Part shown: in pieces, positions 30,860 through 41,626 of the stretch
Layout of the letters: each line of letters opens with the position of its first letter
Numbering within the stretch: the first letter of the stretch is position 1
Assembly (NCBI GenBank): GCA_023014485.1
Contig: JAJOZX010003304.1
Span: 199,501 to 263,500 of the forward strand
Direction of reading: 5' to 3'
DNA length: 64,000 bases
Source of the DNA: Bathynomus jamesi
Lineage: Eukaryota; Arthropoda; Malacostraca; Isopoda; Cirolanidae
Position numbers and translations under genes: made by a program
Notes under the pieces: model-generated
Told to the model about the DNA's origin: nothing
What the model saw: only the letters and a program-made list of their open reading frames with translations
Database searches by the model: none

Positions 30860-31970
30860 AGGTATCTTCATCAGAAGTCCTCAGCTCAGTACCACAAGGA
30901 ACAATATTAGCTCCACTACTCTTCATAATCATGCTGACATAGATGAGGACGTTAACAGAGACAGCACAGTAACATCCTTTGCGGATGACACAAAGATCAG
31001 TAGAAAAATAAGAAACCCAGAAGACATAGGATCTCTACAAACCGACAAACAAAATCTACAAGTGGACTGAAGACAACAATATGAAGTTTAACACCGAGAA
31101 ATTTCAGCTATTACGGTACGGAAAAAGAGAAGACCTAAAGTGCATGGAATATTATACCCCAAATGGACAGGAAATTCAGAGAAATTCCAGAGCAAAAGAT
31201 TTAGGGGTTGTAATGACAGATGATGCGAAATTTGAAACACAAAATAAGATAGCAGTAAACAGAGCAAAGAGAATAACGGGTCAGATATTGAGAACTTTTA
31301 AACGAAGGGATAGGAATGTAATGATTCCTCTACTGAAAACCCTGATAATACCCAAATTAGAATACTGCTCGGTCCTAACTTCCCCATATAAAAAAGAAGA
31401 CATTAGACAGCTGGAGGGGATCCAAAGAAGCTTCACAGCCAAGATCAATGGGTGCAAAGAACTAAATTACTGGGAAAGGTTACGAGAACTAGACCTATAT
31501 TCACTGGAAAGGAGGAGAGAGATATACACCATTATTTACACTTGGAAAATAATGGAGAAACTAGTCCCTAATCTTATTCTGAATCCCATAACTCCCCAAA
31601 CAAATGGAAAGTAGAAGCGGTAGACTGTGTCGTATTCCCAAATTGAAGGCGACACAGGGAACATCCTTAACCCTGAAAGAAAATAGTTTTGTAGTGAGAG
31701 GACCAAAACTGTTTAATCAGTTGCCCAAAGACCTAAGAAACACGAAGGGAGTTGCAGTGGAAATCTTCAAAAGAAGACTAGACGCCTGGCTCAGAACAAT
31801 CCCCGATGAGCCGGGCGTACCTGACTATGTGAGGTGGAGAGCGCAAGAACCCAACTCACTACTTCACCAGGCCAACTCGAGAGGAGGGGCGACAAGCTTG
31901 ACCTTCGCGAAATGTGAAATCATCCCGCGGAACCTTTGTAAGGTTGTAAGGTAAGGTAAGGTATATATTT
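30860..31970 (+). pseudogene. Second LINE family, 3' half of reverse transcriptase
   Basis: It starts with SVPQGTILAPLLF-like sequence (about 30875-30930) and a SFADDTK active site (about 30975-30995) in broken frames. Two long frames follow: 31081-31614 (TEKFQLLRYG, AKDLGVVMTDD, LIIPKLEYCSVL, LEGIQRSFTAKI) and 31604-31954 (SLTLKENSFVVRGPKLFNQL, LRTIPDEPGVPDYV). The 3' end is a GTAAG pentamer repeat (31948-31970), a typical tail of CR1/L2-related LINEs. The family differs from the copies on either side; 5' truncated. Confidence 0.8.
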
Positions 31971-31984
31971 ATATATAATGTTAT

Positions 31985-34681
31985 ATAATAATGTTATAAT
32001 GTTTCAAACCAACAAAGACCCTAGGATCCACTCATGGCTGGTCTACCTAACTGTATTCGTAATCGTGTATGTCCTCCGTGGTGGCGGAGGGGACCTACAA
32101 TTTTACGTGGGTTCCGAACCACAAGAACATAAGAAATTTATGTAAAAACTGCCGGTAAATTGGCAACAACCAATTTTTACGAAACTAAATATTTATCAAT
32201 TTAAAACTAATTAATTATCGATTTAAAACTAAAGATAGAATCTCTCGATCCAGAGGATTAAGTCATAATAGACTACTATCCACAAATATGACAATCTATA
32301 TCTATTTATAACGGACATGCAAATATATCAGATCCAAAGAATCCAGTCAATTTCATTACGGTACCAATCAAGTCACGGTCCAAGTCAAAATTTACAACCA
32401 TATACATTACACTTAAGAGAAAAAGTGTAGGTGTGGCTGTAAAGACTGTACAGTAATGTAGAAATGTGTGTGCACCCATTTTGGGTCTCCCATTTAAAGG
32501 TGTTTGTGGGGCAAGTGAAGATCATGAGTTTTTCAATACCTCACAGTACTATGGGGGGCACCGCTCGGCAGAGGAATCTCTTTAAATAGGGTGTGTAAGG
32601 ACAGAGAGTATCCCCTAACCCAAGACGCTGCCTCCCTATATCCCACAACACTTGTGATGAGCTGTGGGATCTATCCCCACAAAGCCTTAATTTTACTACC
32701 TTAAACTATACCCTTTCTATCAACATGCGCGTCTAATCGATTTTTAAACATGTTTATAGACGTGCTACTAATTACTTCTACCGGCAAACTATTCCAGCTA
32801 TTTACTATTCTATGCGTAAAAAAGTTTTTCGCAACTGCTGTCTCGAACCTTCTACTTGTCAACTTACACCCGTTATTTCTAGTCCTATTATATTGAGATA
32901 TTTCGAAAAAGCTATCTTACGTTATCAAACCCATTCATAATTTTGAAAACCTGGATTAGATCACCCCTTAACCTCCTAGTCTCGAGAGTAGTCAATTTTA
33001 ACTCCTTAAGCCTATCCTCGTACGACTTTGACCTAAGCGCCGGAATCATCTTAGTTGCCCGTCTTTGAACTCTCTCGATTTTGTCTATATCTTTGCGCAT
33101 ATACGGATTCCAAAATTGGACCGCGTAATCCAAATGGGGTCTAACATGATTTATAAAGTGGAACTATAATATCGCGCGATTTGTACTCAAAATTTCGAGC
33201 TATAAAACCTAACACTTTTTTCGCCTTATTGACCGCTGCTGTACTTTGTTTCGCTACTTTTAAATCACCCACCACTCACTATAACTCCTAAATCTTTTTC
33301 CTGCTCTACGCTTGTTAAATCTTTCCCTGACATACTATACGCAAAATTACCGTTAAGCGAACCTATGTGCAAAATTTTGCACTTATCAACATTAAATCTC
33401 ATTTGCCATGTGACTGACCAATCAACGATTTTATTCAGATCTTCCTGAATTTTACCTCTATCTTCGTCATTAATCGCCCTACCACCCAGCTTCGTGTCAT
33501 CCGCAAACTTTGAAACTGTACTGACTAGGCCAACATCTAAGTCGTTAATATATATAAAAAGAAGCAAGGGGCCCAATACAGAACCCTGAGGAACGCCACT
33601 CGCTACATTAGCCCAACACGACTCCGCTCCATCAACGACCATCCTCTGTTTCCTGCCTCGCAACCACTCTTCTAGCCAATTTATTACTACACCCCTGATT
33701 CCATGAGCCTTAGTTTTTTCAATGAGTTTTGTGCGGCACGGTGTCAAATGCTTTTTGAAAATCTAAATACACTACATCAACCGCCCGATGTCTATCGTAA
33801 ACGTCAACCACGCTTTGGAAAAATTCTAAAAGATTAGTTAAGCAAGATTTGTTTCGCCTAAATCCGTGCTGCGTATTTCTATCTAGCTTATACACTTCTA
33901 AGTGTTCGACTATACGATCCCTAATTATTGATTCCAGTAGCTTACCTACAACAGATGTTAAACTGATTGGCCTATAATTTCCCGCCGCACCTTAATCGCC
34001 TTTCTTAAAGATAGGTGTTACATTTGCTAACTTGAAATTATCTGGTACGCACCCCTCAGAAATAGACGCATTAAAAATCTTTGTTAGCGGCACAACAATG
34101 CTATCTTTTAATTCTTTTAGTTGTATGGGATATATGGAATCCGGACCCGGTGATTTACGAGTTTTCATTTTATCAATATAGCGCGTTACCTCCCCTTCAG
34201 TAACCACTATATTATCCAAAATATTACCATTATCAAAAGGTATTATGTCTGTGACCGTAGGGATATTTGTTACATCTTCTATAGTAAAAACTGACGTAAA
34301 AAATTCGTTTAGCAAGGTAGCCATTTCCTTTTTTCCAGAAACTAGATCTCCATTTACATTTTTCAAAGGCCCCAAGACGCTTTTTACTGGATTTCTATTA
34401 TTGACGTATTGAAAGAATCGCTTGGGGTTTTCTTTACCGTCACGAGCTATGGAGATTTCAAATTCGCACTTGGACTTTTTTATTACACTTTTCGCTTCAC
34501 GCCTTAGAGATATGTAGTTGTTTCGTAACAAGAGATTATCTTTATCGCACTTATATAGCCTATAAGCCCTATCTCTACTCTTTATAATGTCTCCTACTCT
34601 AGAAGTAAACCACAAAGGCTTGTTGTTTACTTTCGCACGCTTGATTTTGTACGGTACACATTCCTCATTTATAGTCCTAAA

Positions 34682-34684
<3 letters not shown>
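31985..34684 (-). mobile_element. 5'-truncated CR1-like LINE, sister of 25685-30120
   Basis: Nearly identical to the first copy from its 3' end through the 3' UTR, reverse transcriptase and the end of the endonuclease-RT linker. It stops exactly after FRTINEECVPYK (near 34684), where an AT microsatellite begins. The translation keeps GVPQGSVLGPLL and SKFADDTKLGG (33265-33747), KSPGPDSIYPIQLKELKD (33992-34816) and a C-terminal part (32912-33133), split by small indels. AT repeats border both ends. Confidence 0.85.
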
Positions 34685-34768
<84 letters not shown>

Positions 34769-34789
34769 TATATTTATATATATATTATA
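34685..34789. repeat. AT microsatellite
   Basis: About 105 bases of AT with a few TAATATAT interruptions, between the LINE truncation point and a mariner end. Confidence 0.95.
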
Positions 34790-35692
34790 CAGGGCGTCCC
34801 AAAAAAATGTATACACACTTTAAATAATTATAAAGGCAGTGTTTATTAAAATACATTTCATTTTCAAAATGTAATAGAATCTACAGACATTATTTAATTG
34901 TTTTGTCAACGCCTGTTTTCAAACTGACGTCCGTTCTGGTCCAGGCACTGCTGATAACGCGAAGCAATGGAATCGCAAACATCACGAAACATTTCGTTTG
35001 GTATTTGTGTGCATTCTCGTTCAATGGCTGCTCTCAATTCAGCGACTGTTGCAGGTTTTATAGCGTAGACTTTGTCTTTTAAGTATCCCCATAAAAAAAA
35101 GTCTAGTGGTGTGAGGTCTGGTGAACGCGGAGGGTATTCTACGAAACCCCTTCGTCCAATCCACATCCACATCGTGCCAAGTACCACTCGCAATACTCCA
35201 CTCTTCGGTCCGGATCATCTTCATTAATAGCATGGACTAATCTTGGAATGTAACTTTTCCATTGACAGGGCTTCAAAATGCGTTGGACAGACGATTCTGA
35301 AATTCCTACCTCACGACTCGCTTGCCGCACAGATTTTCTTGGACTTTGGTGATACGTTTCCAGTACTCTTTCTTGCTTTGTGGGGCTTGTCGAGTCCGTG
35401 GTCTTCCGGAACGCTTCTTGTGGACATTCTGAACAGTTCCATCGGCTTCAAACTTATCTCTAATTCGAGTGATGGTAAGTCGCGTTGGTGGATCTGTTTG
35501 AAACTCCCTCCTAAACTGTCTTTGCACTTCAACTGCGTTTTCACACTTCCAGTAGCATTTTAGAATGAATTTCCTTTGTTCAAAGCTTAGTCTGACTGCC
35601 ATTATTAATTCTAATGGGTTTAACTTGGAAAGAAAGAAACATCAATTGAGCTATCAGCTGTTAAAGTGTGTATACATTTTTTTGGGACGCCC

Positions 35693-35694
<2 letters not shown>
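34790..35694 (-). mobile_element. Internally deleted mariner, copy A of an inverted pair
   Basis: The ends CAGGGCGTCCCAAAAAAATG and mirror are flanked by TA/TG. Minus strand: an HTH domain (35602-35306, [20 protein letters not shown]) and, after a deletion, the last third of the transposase (SPDLTPLDFFLWGYLKDKVY, 35193-34906). The first two catalytic Asp are missing. A 1-base deletion in the hinge (RPRT) shifts the frame relative to copy B. Confidence 0.88.
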
Positions 35695-35734
<40 letters not shown>

Positions 35735-35773
35735 TATATATATATATATCATATATATATATATATATATATA
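35695..35773. repeat. AT microsatellite
   Basis: AT tract separating the two inverted mariner derivatives. Confidence 0.95.
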
Positions 35774-36675
35774 CAGGGCGTCCCAAAAAAATTTACACAC
35801 ACTTTAACAGCTGATAGCTCAATTGATATTTCTTTCTAAGTTAAACCCATTAGAATTAATAATGGCAGTCAGACTAAGCTTTGAACAAAGGAAATTCATT
35901 CTAAAATGCTACTGGAAGTGTGAAAACGCAGTTGAAGTGCAAAGACAATTTAGGAGGGAGTTTCAAACAGATCCACCAACGCGACTTACCATCACTCGAA
36001 TTAGAGATAAGTTTGAAGCCGATGGAACTGTTCAGAATGTCCACAAGAAGCGTTCCGGAAGACCACGGACATCGACAAGCCCCACAAAGCAAGAAAGAGT
36101 ACTGGAAACGTATCACCAAAGTCCAAGAAAATCTGTGCGGCAAGCGAGTCGTGAGGTAGGAATTTCAGAATCGTCTGTCCAACGCATTTTGAAGCCCTGT
36201 CAATGGAAAAGTTACATTCCAAGATTAGTCCATGCTATTAATGAAGATGATCCGGACCGAAGAGTGGAGTATTGCGAGTGGTACTTGGCACGATGTGGAT
36301 GTGGATTGGACGAAGGGGTTTCGTAGAATACCCTCCGCGTTCACCAGACCTCACACCACTAGACTTTTTTTTATGGGGATACTTAAAAGACAAAGTCTAC
36401 GCTATAAAACCTGCAACAGTCGCTGAATTGAGAGCAGCCATTGAACGAGAATGCACACAAATACCAAACGAAATGTTTCGTGATGTTTGCGATTCCATTG
36501 CTTCGCGTTATCAGCAGTGCCTGGACCAGAACGGACGTCAGTTTGAAACCAGGCATTGACAAAACAATTAAATAATGTCTGTAGATTCTATTACATTTTG
36601 AAAATGAAATGTATTTTAATAAACACTGCCTTTATAATTATTTAAAGTGTGTATACATTTTTTTGGGACGCCCTG
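35774..36675 (+). mobile_element. Internally deleted mariner, copy B of an inverted pair
   Basis: Near-identical to copy A in opposite orientation, with the same internal deletion joining EWYLA to the segment before YPPRSPDLTPLDFF. The N-terminal frame is longer here (35823-36326): two HTH units ([40 protein letters not shown]), a KKRSGRPRT hinge and [21 protein letters not shown]. The C-terminal frame is 36272-36559. The shared deletion means either a non-autonomous family or a duplication of one copy. Confidence 0.88.
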
Positions 36676-36960
36676 TGTGTATATATATATATATATTTTT
36701 TTTTTTTTAGTTCGGGAAGAACCGATTCGCCTCTATTTAAAGGGCATATCTCAGCGGAAAAACAAAGAAAAAGTGAGAGGAAAGACAGAGGAAAAAGAAA
36801 GGGTGGAGGGGACAGTCGAAGTGGAAAAAGACCAAGGATGACAAGGACTGCAGGGTCGAGCCCCACCATCCTTGGGTGCTAGGGCCGGGAGGGCGCACAT
36901 GAAACCTCCAGGAACAAGCACAAAGAGCACTCAAGAGCACGAGCTTAGAACCCCCTTGCG
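36676..36960. other. Unassigned 285-bp segment between AT tracts
   Basis: TA and T tract (36681-36708), then a unique segment with AAGGGCATATCTCAGCGG and CTAGGGCCGGGAGGG and no recognised motif. The more balanced composition contrasts with the AT on both sides. Confidence 0.4.
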
Positions 36961-37240
<280 letters not shown>

Positions 37241-37269
37241 TTTTTTTTGGCATTTTCTTGAGGCCTTAC

Positions 37270-37390
37270 CTCTACATCAGATTCAGAGTCATTTTGTTCC
37301 TTAATACTATCCTCTCCTCCGTCACCAACTCGTATTCAACTTCTTCAGATTCCTCTTCAGTGTTTACACCATCAGAGTTTTGACAAAGTG
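37270..37390 (-). CDS. Mdm2: Mdm2 exon 4: acidic region, one base short
   Basis: Acceptor TCTTTCAG|CACTTTG at 37390 and donor GTAGAG|GTAAGG at 37270. Entering in the phase set by exon 3 it reads ALCQNSDGVNTEEESEEVEY, an acidic stretch like the Mdm2 central domain. Past GAGTTGG the frame would run into a stop, whereas the next frame continues GDGGEDSIKEQNDSESDVE to the donor in the phase exon 5 needs. The exon is 121 bases; 122 would keep the frame. A single missing base near 37320-37330, as sequencing error, polymorphism or true mutation, explains everything. Confidence 0.78.
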
Positions 37391-39686
37391 CTGAAAGAAA
37401 TCTCACGTTTAAGTAGGCATTAAATAAGACAGGTTAAAAAAAAGCCAATTAGCCCCCTTTTCAGAGGACGAAAAGGGGCGGATCCGAAATACCTCTGGGA
37501 AACGAGAGAATTCGTAGTAGTTCAGGCCAACAGCATTACGTGAAGGAATAAAACCACAAACGTGTTCTTATTTTCAGATGACATCATCATTACATACTCT
37601 TATTTTCCACCCTATCATCATAACCTCTAATAATCAGTGTAAGGATGTCAAATACATTTTATCTTACAAAGAAACACTAAGTATTTATCAGTTATCTAAA
37701 CATTTTATAAATTGCTCAAGGAAGCAACACACAAAATGGTGTTTACTAAATGGCAAAATCGAATTTTCAGTTGTTTTTGAAGGCCTGTAAACAATTTACA
37801 CTGCGTTCGAACTTATTAAGCAGATTACATTTTCTCCAATGTTTTCAAAAGTTTTCCCCCGATTTCAATGAAATTTGTAACAAATAATCACTATATATAA
37901 CAGCATTGATGGTATTCATTTCGATAAAATATTTTGATAATTAAAATAATTCTCTCATTTTATTTAAAAATATGTAAAATATTGTGTTCCGAATTATTAA
38001 GCAAGTATTCTATTTACGGATCTAAATGGTGAAAATGGCTAAGAAGAAGGATTTAACATTAACTGAGAAAAGAAAAATAGTCGAGTTACTCGCGTGAAAA
38101 TATAAAATCTATTGAAATTGCGAAGCAGTTTGGCAGAGCTTATCGAACTGTAAACAGGTTTGTAGCAGAGGGTACCAAACTGAGGCAGCGAAGTGATAAA
38201 GGAGCTATAAGAAAAGTGACAAGGCAGCAGATATCTGTAATCAAGCGCAAATTGCAAAGCATCCATTGTCCTCAAGTAGAGGTTTTTAAGCAGGCTGGCA
38301 TACATAATGTACCAAGAACATCTCGATGTGGAATCCTCCAAACAATTGGCAAGACGTGTAAACATACGATTCAGTCACCATTAACACCCAGGTACAAGAA
38401 GCAGCGTGTTGAATGGGCGCGTCAGTACGTGAAAACAGATTTTAATACTGTATTGTTAACCGATGAATGAAGAGCAACCCTTGAGGGATCTGATGGTTGG
38501 TCAAGAAGATGGATTGCTAAGGGTCAGTCTCTCCCATGGAATGAGGTTTTCTTTTAGAAAGTTTGTGTAAGACGGCATTCATTTTTACACCATCAAGCAC
38601 TCTGCATGGGACAGCTACTTCATTGCCTATCAATCCTGCCCAAAACATGACACTACCTCCACCTTGTTGGCGTCTTAATCTCGATGGTAGAAATTGGCTC
38701 TCAGCAATCCATTTTCTTGACCAAACATCAAGTCCCTCAAGGGTTGCTTTTCATTCATCGGTGAACAATACAGTATTAAAATCTGTTTTCACGTACTGAT
38801 GCGCCCATTCAACATGCTGCTTCTTGTACCTGGGTGTTAATGGTGACTGAATCGTAGGTTTACACATCTTGTTAATTGTTTGGAGGATTCCACATCAAGA
38901 TGTTCTTGGTACATTATGTATGCCAGCCTGCTCAAAAACCTCTTTACTTGAGGACAATGGATGCTTTGCAATTTGTGCTTGATTACAGATATCTGCTGCC
39001 TTGTCACTTTTCTTATAGCTCCTTTATCACTTCGCTGCCTCAGTTTGGTACCCTCCGCTACAAACCTGTTTACAGTTCGATAAGCTCTGCCAAACTGCTT
39101 CGCAATTTCAATAGATTTTATATTTTCACGCGAGTAACTTGACTATTTTTCTTTTCTCAGTTAATGTTAAATCATCCTTCTTAGCCATTTTCACCATTTA
39201 GATCCGTAAATAGAATACTTGCTTAATAATTCGGAACACAATATTTTACATATTTTTCAATAAAATGAGAGAATTATTTTAATTATCAAAATATTTTATC
39301 GAAATGAATACCATCAATGCTGTTATATATAGTGATTATTTGTTACAAATTTCATTGAAATCGGGGAAAAACTTTTGAAAACATTGGAGAAAATGTAATC
39401 TGCTTATAATAAGTTCGAACACAGTGTATGATCACAAGAGTTAATTTCCAATATCAGTATTTTGATTGTTCTTTGACTTGCTTACCAGTGTAGCTAATTC
39501 TTGATATACATCAGAGTCTTTTTTTCTATCTGTTCTAAATATAATTAATCTTTTATTTCTGGATCAGTTTTCAGTACAAATTTCACATCCAATTTCGAAT
39601 TCAGGCAAATGTTTCTTTGACCACTACCATAATCTATGCTTTGGCTACATAATCCTGGTAATTTCGAGAGATCTTTTCATGCTCAC
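37391..39686 (-). other. Mdm2 intron 3
   Basis: 2.3 kb, phase 1, from ACAG|GTGAGC at 39687/39686 to TCTTTCAG at 37391. It holds the palindromic Tc1 derivative 37799-39426; the flanks show no other feature. Confidence 0.8.
37799..39426. mobile_element. 1.6-kb palindromic Tc1-like derivative (two inverted 5' halves)
   Basis: It starts TA|CACTGCGTTCGAACTTATT and ends with the mirror AATAAGTTCGAACACAGTG|TA. The left arm (37799 to about 38540, plus) encodes MAKKKDLTLTEKRKIVELLA, KSIEIAKQFGRAYRTVNRF, QYVKTDFNTVLLTDE and GSDGWSRRWIAKG. The right arm (39426 to about 38540, minus) repeats the same 5' half and goes slightly further (VAVPCRVLDGVKMN). Neither arm has the second and third catalytic motifs. 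Long inverted repeats of about 730 bases result. Confidence 0.85.
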
Positions 39687-39907
39687 CTGTTTCATATCCC
39701 TGACAACTATAATCTGATTCAGGACCAGATTGACTCTCTGGTATTTCAGGAATTAGAATCTGAATATGAATTTTAGAATGAGGCTTATGTGTAGTTTGAC
39801 TGGAAGTACATGGACTAGATGATGAATTGTTACTTTGGTGATTATTAACACAAGTAGAATTTGAAGTAATATATGAAGCACAAATGATGTTCTGAGAAAG
39901 AAGGTAC
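39687..39907 (-). CDS. Mdm2: Mdm2 exon 3: end of SWIB domain and Ser-rich linker
   Basis: Acceptor TTTTTCAG|GTACCTT at 39907 and donor ACAG|GTGAGC at 39687; 221 bases, entering in phase 2 and leaving in phase 1. It completes the p53-binding domain with (R)YLLSQNIICASY, which aligns with the last helix and strand of the Mdm2 SWIB fold. A Ser/Thr/Asn-rich linker follows (NNHQSNNSSSSPCTSSQTTH), then PEIPESQSGPESDYS, a loosely acidic lead-in to exon 4. The frame stays open beyond the donor to 39634 but lacks support there. Confidence 0.85.
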
Positions 39908-40337
39908 CTGAAAAACAAAATGCTTTTAGTGATAACTTAAGCAGGAATTAAGACAGTTTTAAAAGTTCTTTCAGCATAACACATTAATTGGAGACATACA
40001 CAACTAAATTTAACCCATTAAAACCCCAATTTTTTTTTGCGAAACCTATATGCATTTTCAGGAAATGCTGTCACTGGTTTGTAATGGTTGAACATGAATT
40101 CCTACATTTCAACTGACACTGAAGAGATATAAAACAAGAACTATGAGAAAATAACAGCAATGTCCCTTCTTATATTTGTGACCTTGACCTTTGGTGCAAG
40201 AACCCAATTGCTGCTTACATCATCATCTTGTAATGAAGTTTCATCAAACAAAAAGTTCATCTGAACTTTAACCTATAGCTATTCATGACCTTCACCCCTG
40301 ATACAGGAATGTGTGTGTTGTGTCAATTTATGTAGAG

Positions 40338-40418
40338 CAGGGGTTCCCAAATTGTGTTCCGCGGAACACTTCTCACGGTATACAAGTGTTCCGCAGAACA
40401 CCAATTTGGGAACCCCTG
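40338..40418. mobile_element. 81-bp hAT MITE with perfect 8-bp target duplication
   Basis: The ends CAGGGGTTCCCAAAT and ATTTGGGAACCCCTG lie inside the duplication ATGTAGAG (40330-40337 and 40419-40426). Its inner part is also palindromic (GTGTTCCGCGGAACAC and GTGTTCCGCAGAACAC). Located in Mdm2 intron 2. Confidence 0.92.
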
Positions 40419-41063
40419 ATGTAGAGCAATAGAGCAATTCAAAAGTTATAGCCTGGACACAAATACGTGACAAATGAATAGCCAGAGATGCACAAGTGCA
40501 ATCCAGTATGGCTCCTTCTAATTTACTTTGTCAGGGGCATAATTACATCAAATGTACTTTGACATTAAACTATAAAATTACAAAGTCATCTTCGATAAAG
40601 TAATGAAGATTGCACTAAACTTGTTTTTTTAACTCTCTCTCACTTTCAATATGGTATCAGCAACAGAAAAAAATGCATAAAAGGAAATCCTAATTTGAAC
40701 CAAATGCAGTTTTTAACCCTTTAAGACCCAACTTTACACAATATGCAAATTATCACCACTGACTAACTACATATGCCGAACAATCCTCATTTTCATGTCC
40801 ACATTTGAATGGGTATAAAAGAAACACCATCTGTGGGACATGCATTCCACACACACATGCAGTACCAAAAGAGTTAAGTTCTCCCATTAGCTTACATGAT
40901 AATTCAACATTTTAAGTAAAAAACATTGTGAAACTTTTCATTTTTGGCTCCAAACTGCTGTCTGTGCAGTATACATTTAGCTTCAGGCAGCTGTCTCAAA
41001 AAGGTTAATGAAATGTTTGCAAATCAATTATAATATAATTAAAACTTATTATGCATTATTTAC

Positions 41064-41200
41064 CTTACTTCACTATACTCAAATTTCTCAACCCCAAAAG
41101 CTATTCCAAGGGCAGTTCCTCCACAATTCACAATGCGTGAATCTTTAGAATCAATGAGGAACCTATTCTGAAAGAGGTAAGCCTTCAACAACCCCAGTAT
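41064..41200 (-). CDS. Mdm2: Mdm2 exon 2: core of the SWIB/p53-binding domain
   Basis: Acceptor TTTTCAG|ATACTGG at 41200 and donor GTAAG|GTAAAT at 41064; 137 bases, phase 0 in, phase 2 out. It encodes ILGLLKAYLFQNRFLIDSKD, then RIVNCGGTALGIAFGVEKFE. This aligns with the Mdm2 segment whose helices and strands form the p53 cleft (human LFYLGQYI...IVYCSNDLLGDLFGV). An alternative donor at GAA|GTAAGG would break the phase with exon 3, so the downstream one was chosen. Confidence 0.88.
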
Positions 41201-41382
41201 CTGAAAACAAACATTACTAAACATGAGCCTTAGGGTACTTACTACATAAACACCATTAAATAAAATCCACTTACATTCTTAAAAACATAACTACCAGTAT
41301 CTCAAATTTATTGATTTGTAAACCTAATTTTAAAGCCTATTGCTAGTACTACCAGCATGTGATGAAACATTTTATAACGAAC

Positions 41383-41626
41383 CTCTTTGAATATGTAGGG
41401 TTTTTGAGTAGCTCCAACAACAGATAGGGCACCCAAAAGATTAGGCTTAAGGAAAAAATATTTAAGAGGTAAGCCCTGTGGGTTATTCCTCATCTCCTCC
41501 CCAGGGGTACCATTCTGCTGAATGGGTATAGAGGAACCACCACCACCATGATCCACAGTAGACTCATTGCAGTTTTCAACCACATTTCTGAGCTGGGGTA
41601 TGGAAGCAGCTGATTCAGATGACATT
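41383..41626 (-). CDS. Mdm2: Mdm2 exon 1 (first coding): N-terminus and start of SWIB domain
   Basis: ATG at 41625-41623, one base after an acceptor (CTATTTCAG|A). 81 codons, donor AAAGAG|GTTCGT at 41383. The first 50 residues are a variable Ser/Asn/Gly-rich tail (MSSESAASIPQLRN...). Residues 51-81 (GLPLKYFFLKPNLLGALSVV, then GATQKPYIFKE) match the start of the Mdm2 domain (human [22 protein letters not shown]). Joined to exon 2 it reads KE|ILGLLKAY against human KEVLFYLGQY, confirming the junction although the donor's third base is weak. Confidence 0.88.

Noticed and set aside
39634..39686. Extension of Mdm2 exon 3 to the stop at 39634
   Set aside because: The donor ACAG|GTGAGC is strong and its phase fits exon 4, whereas the extension (HEKISRNYQDYVAKA) would end the protein before zinc finger and RING.
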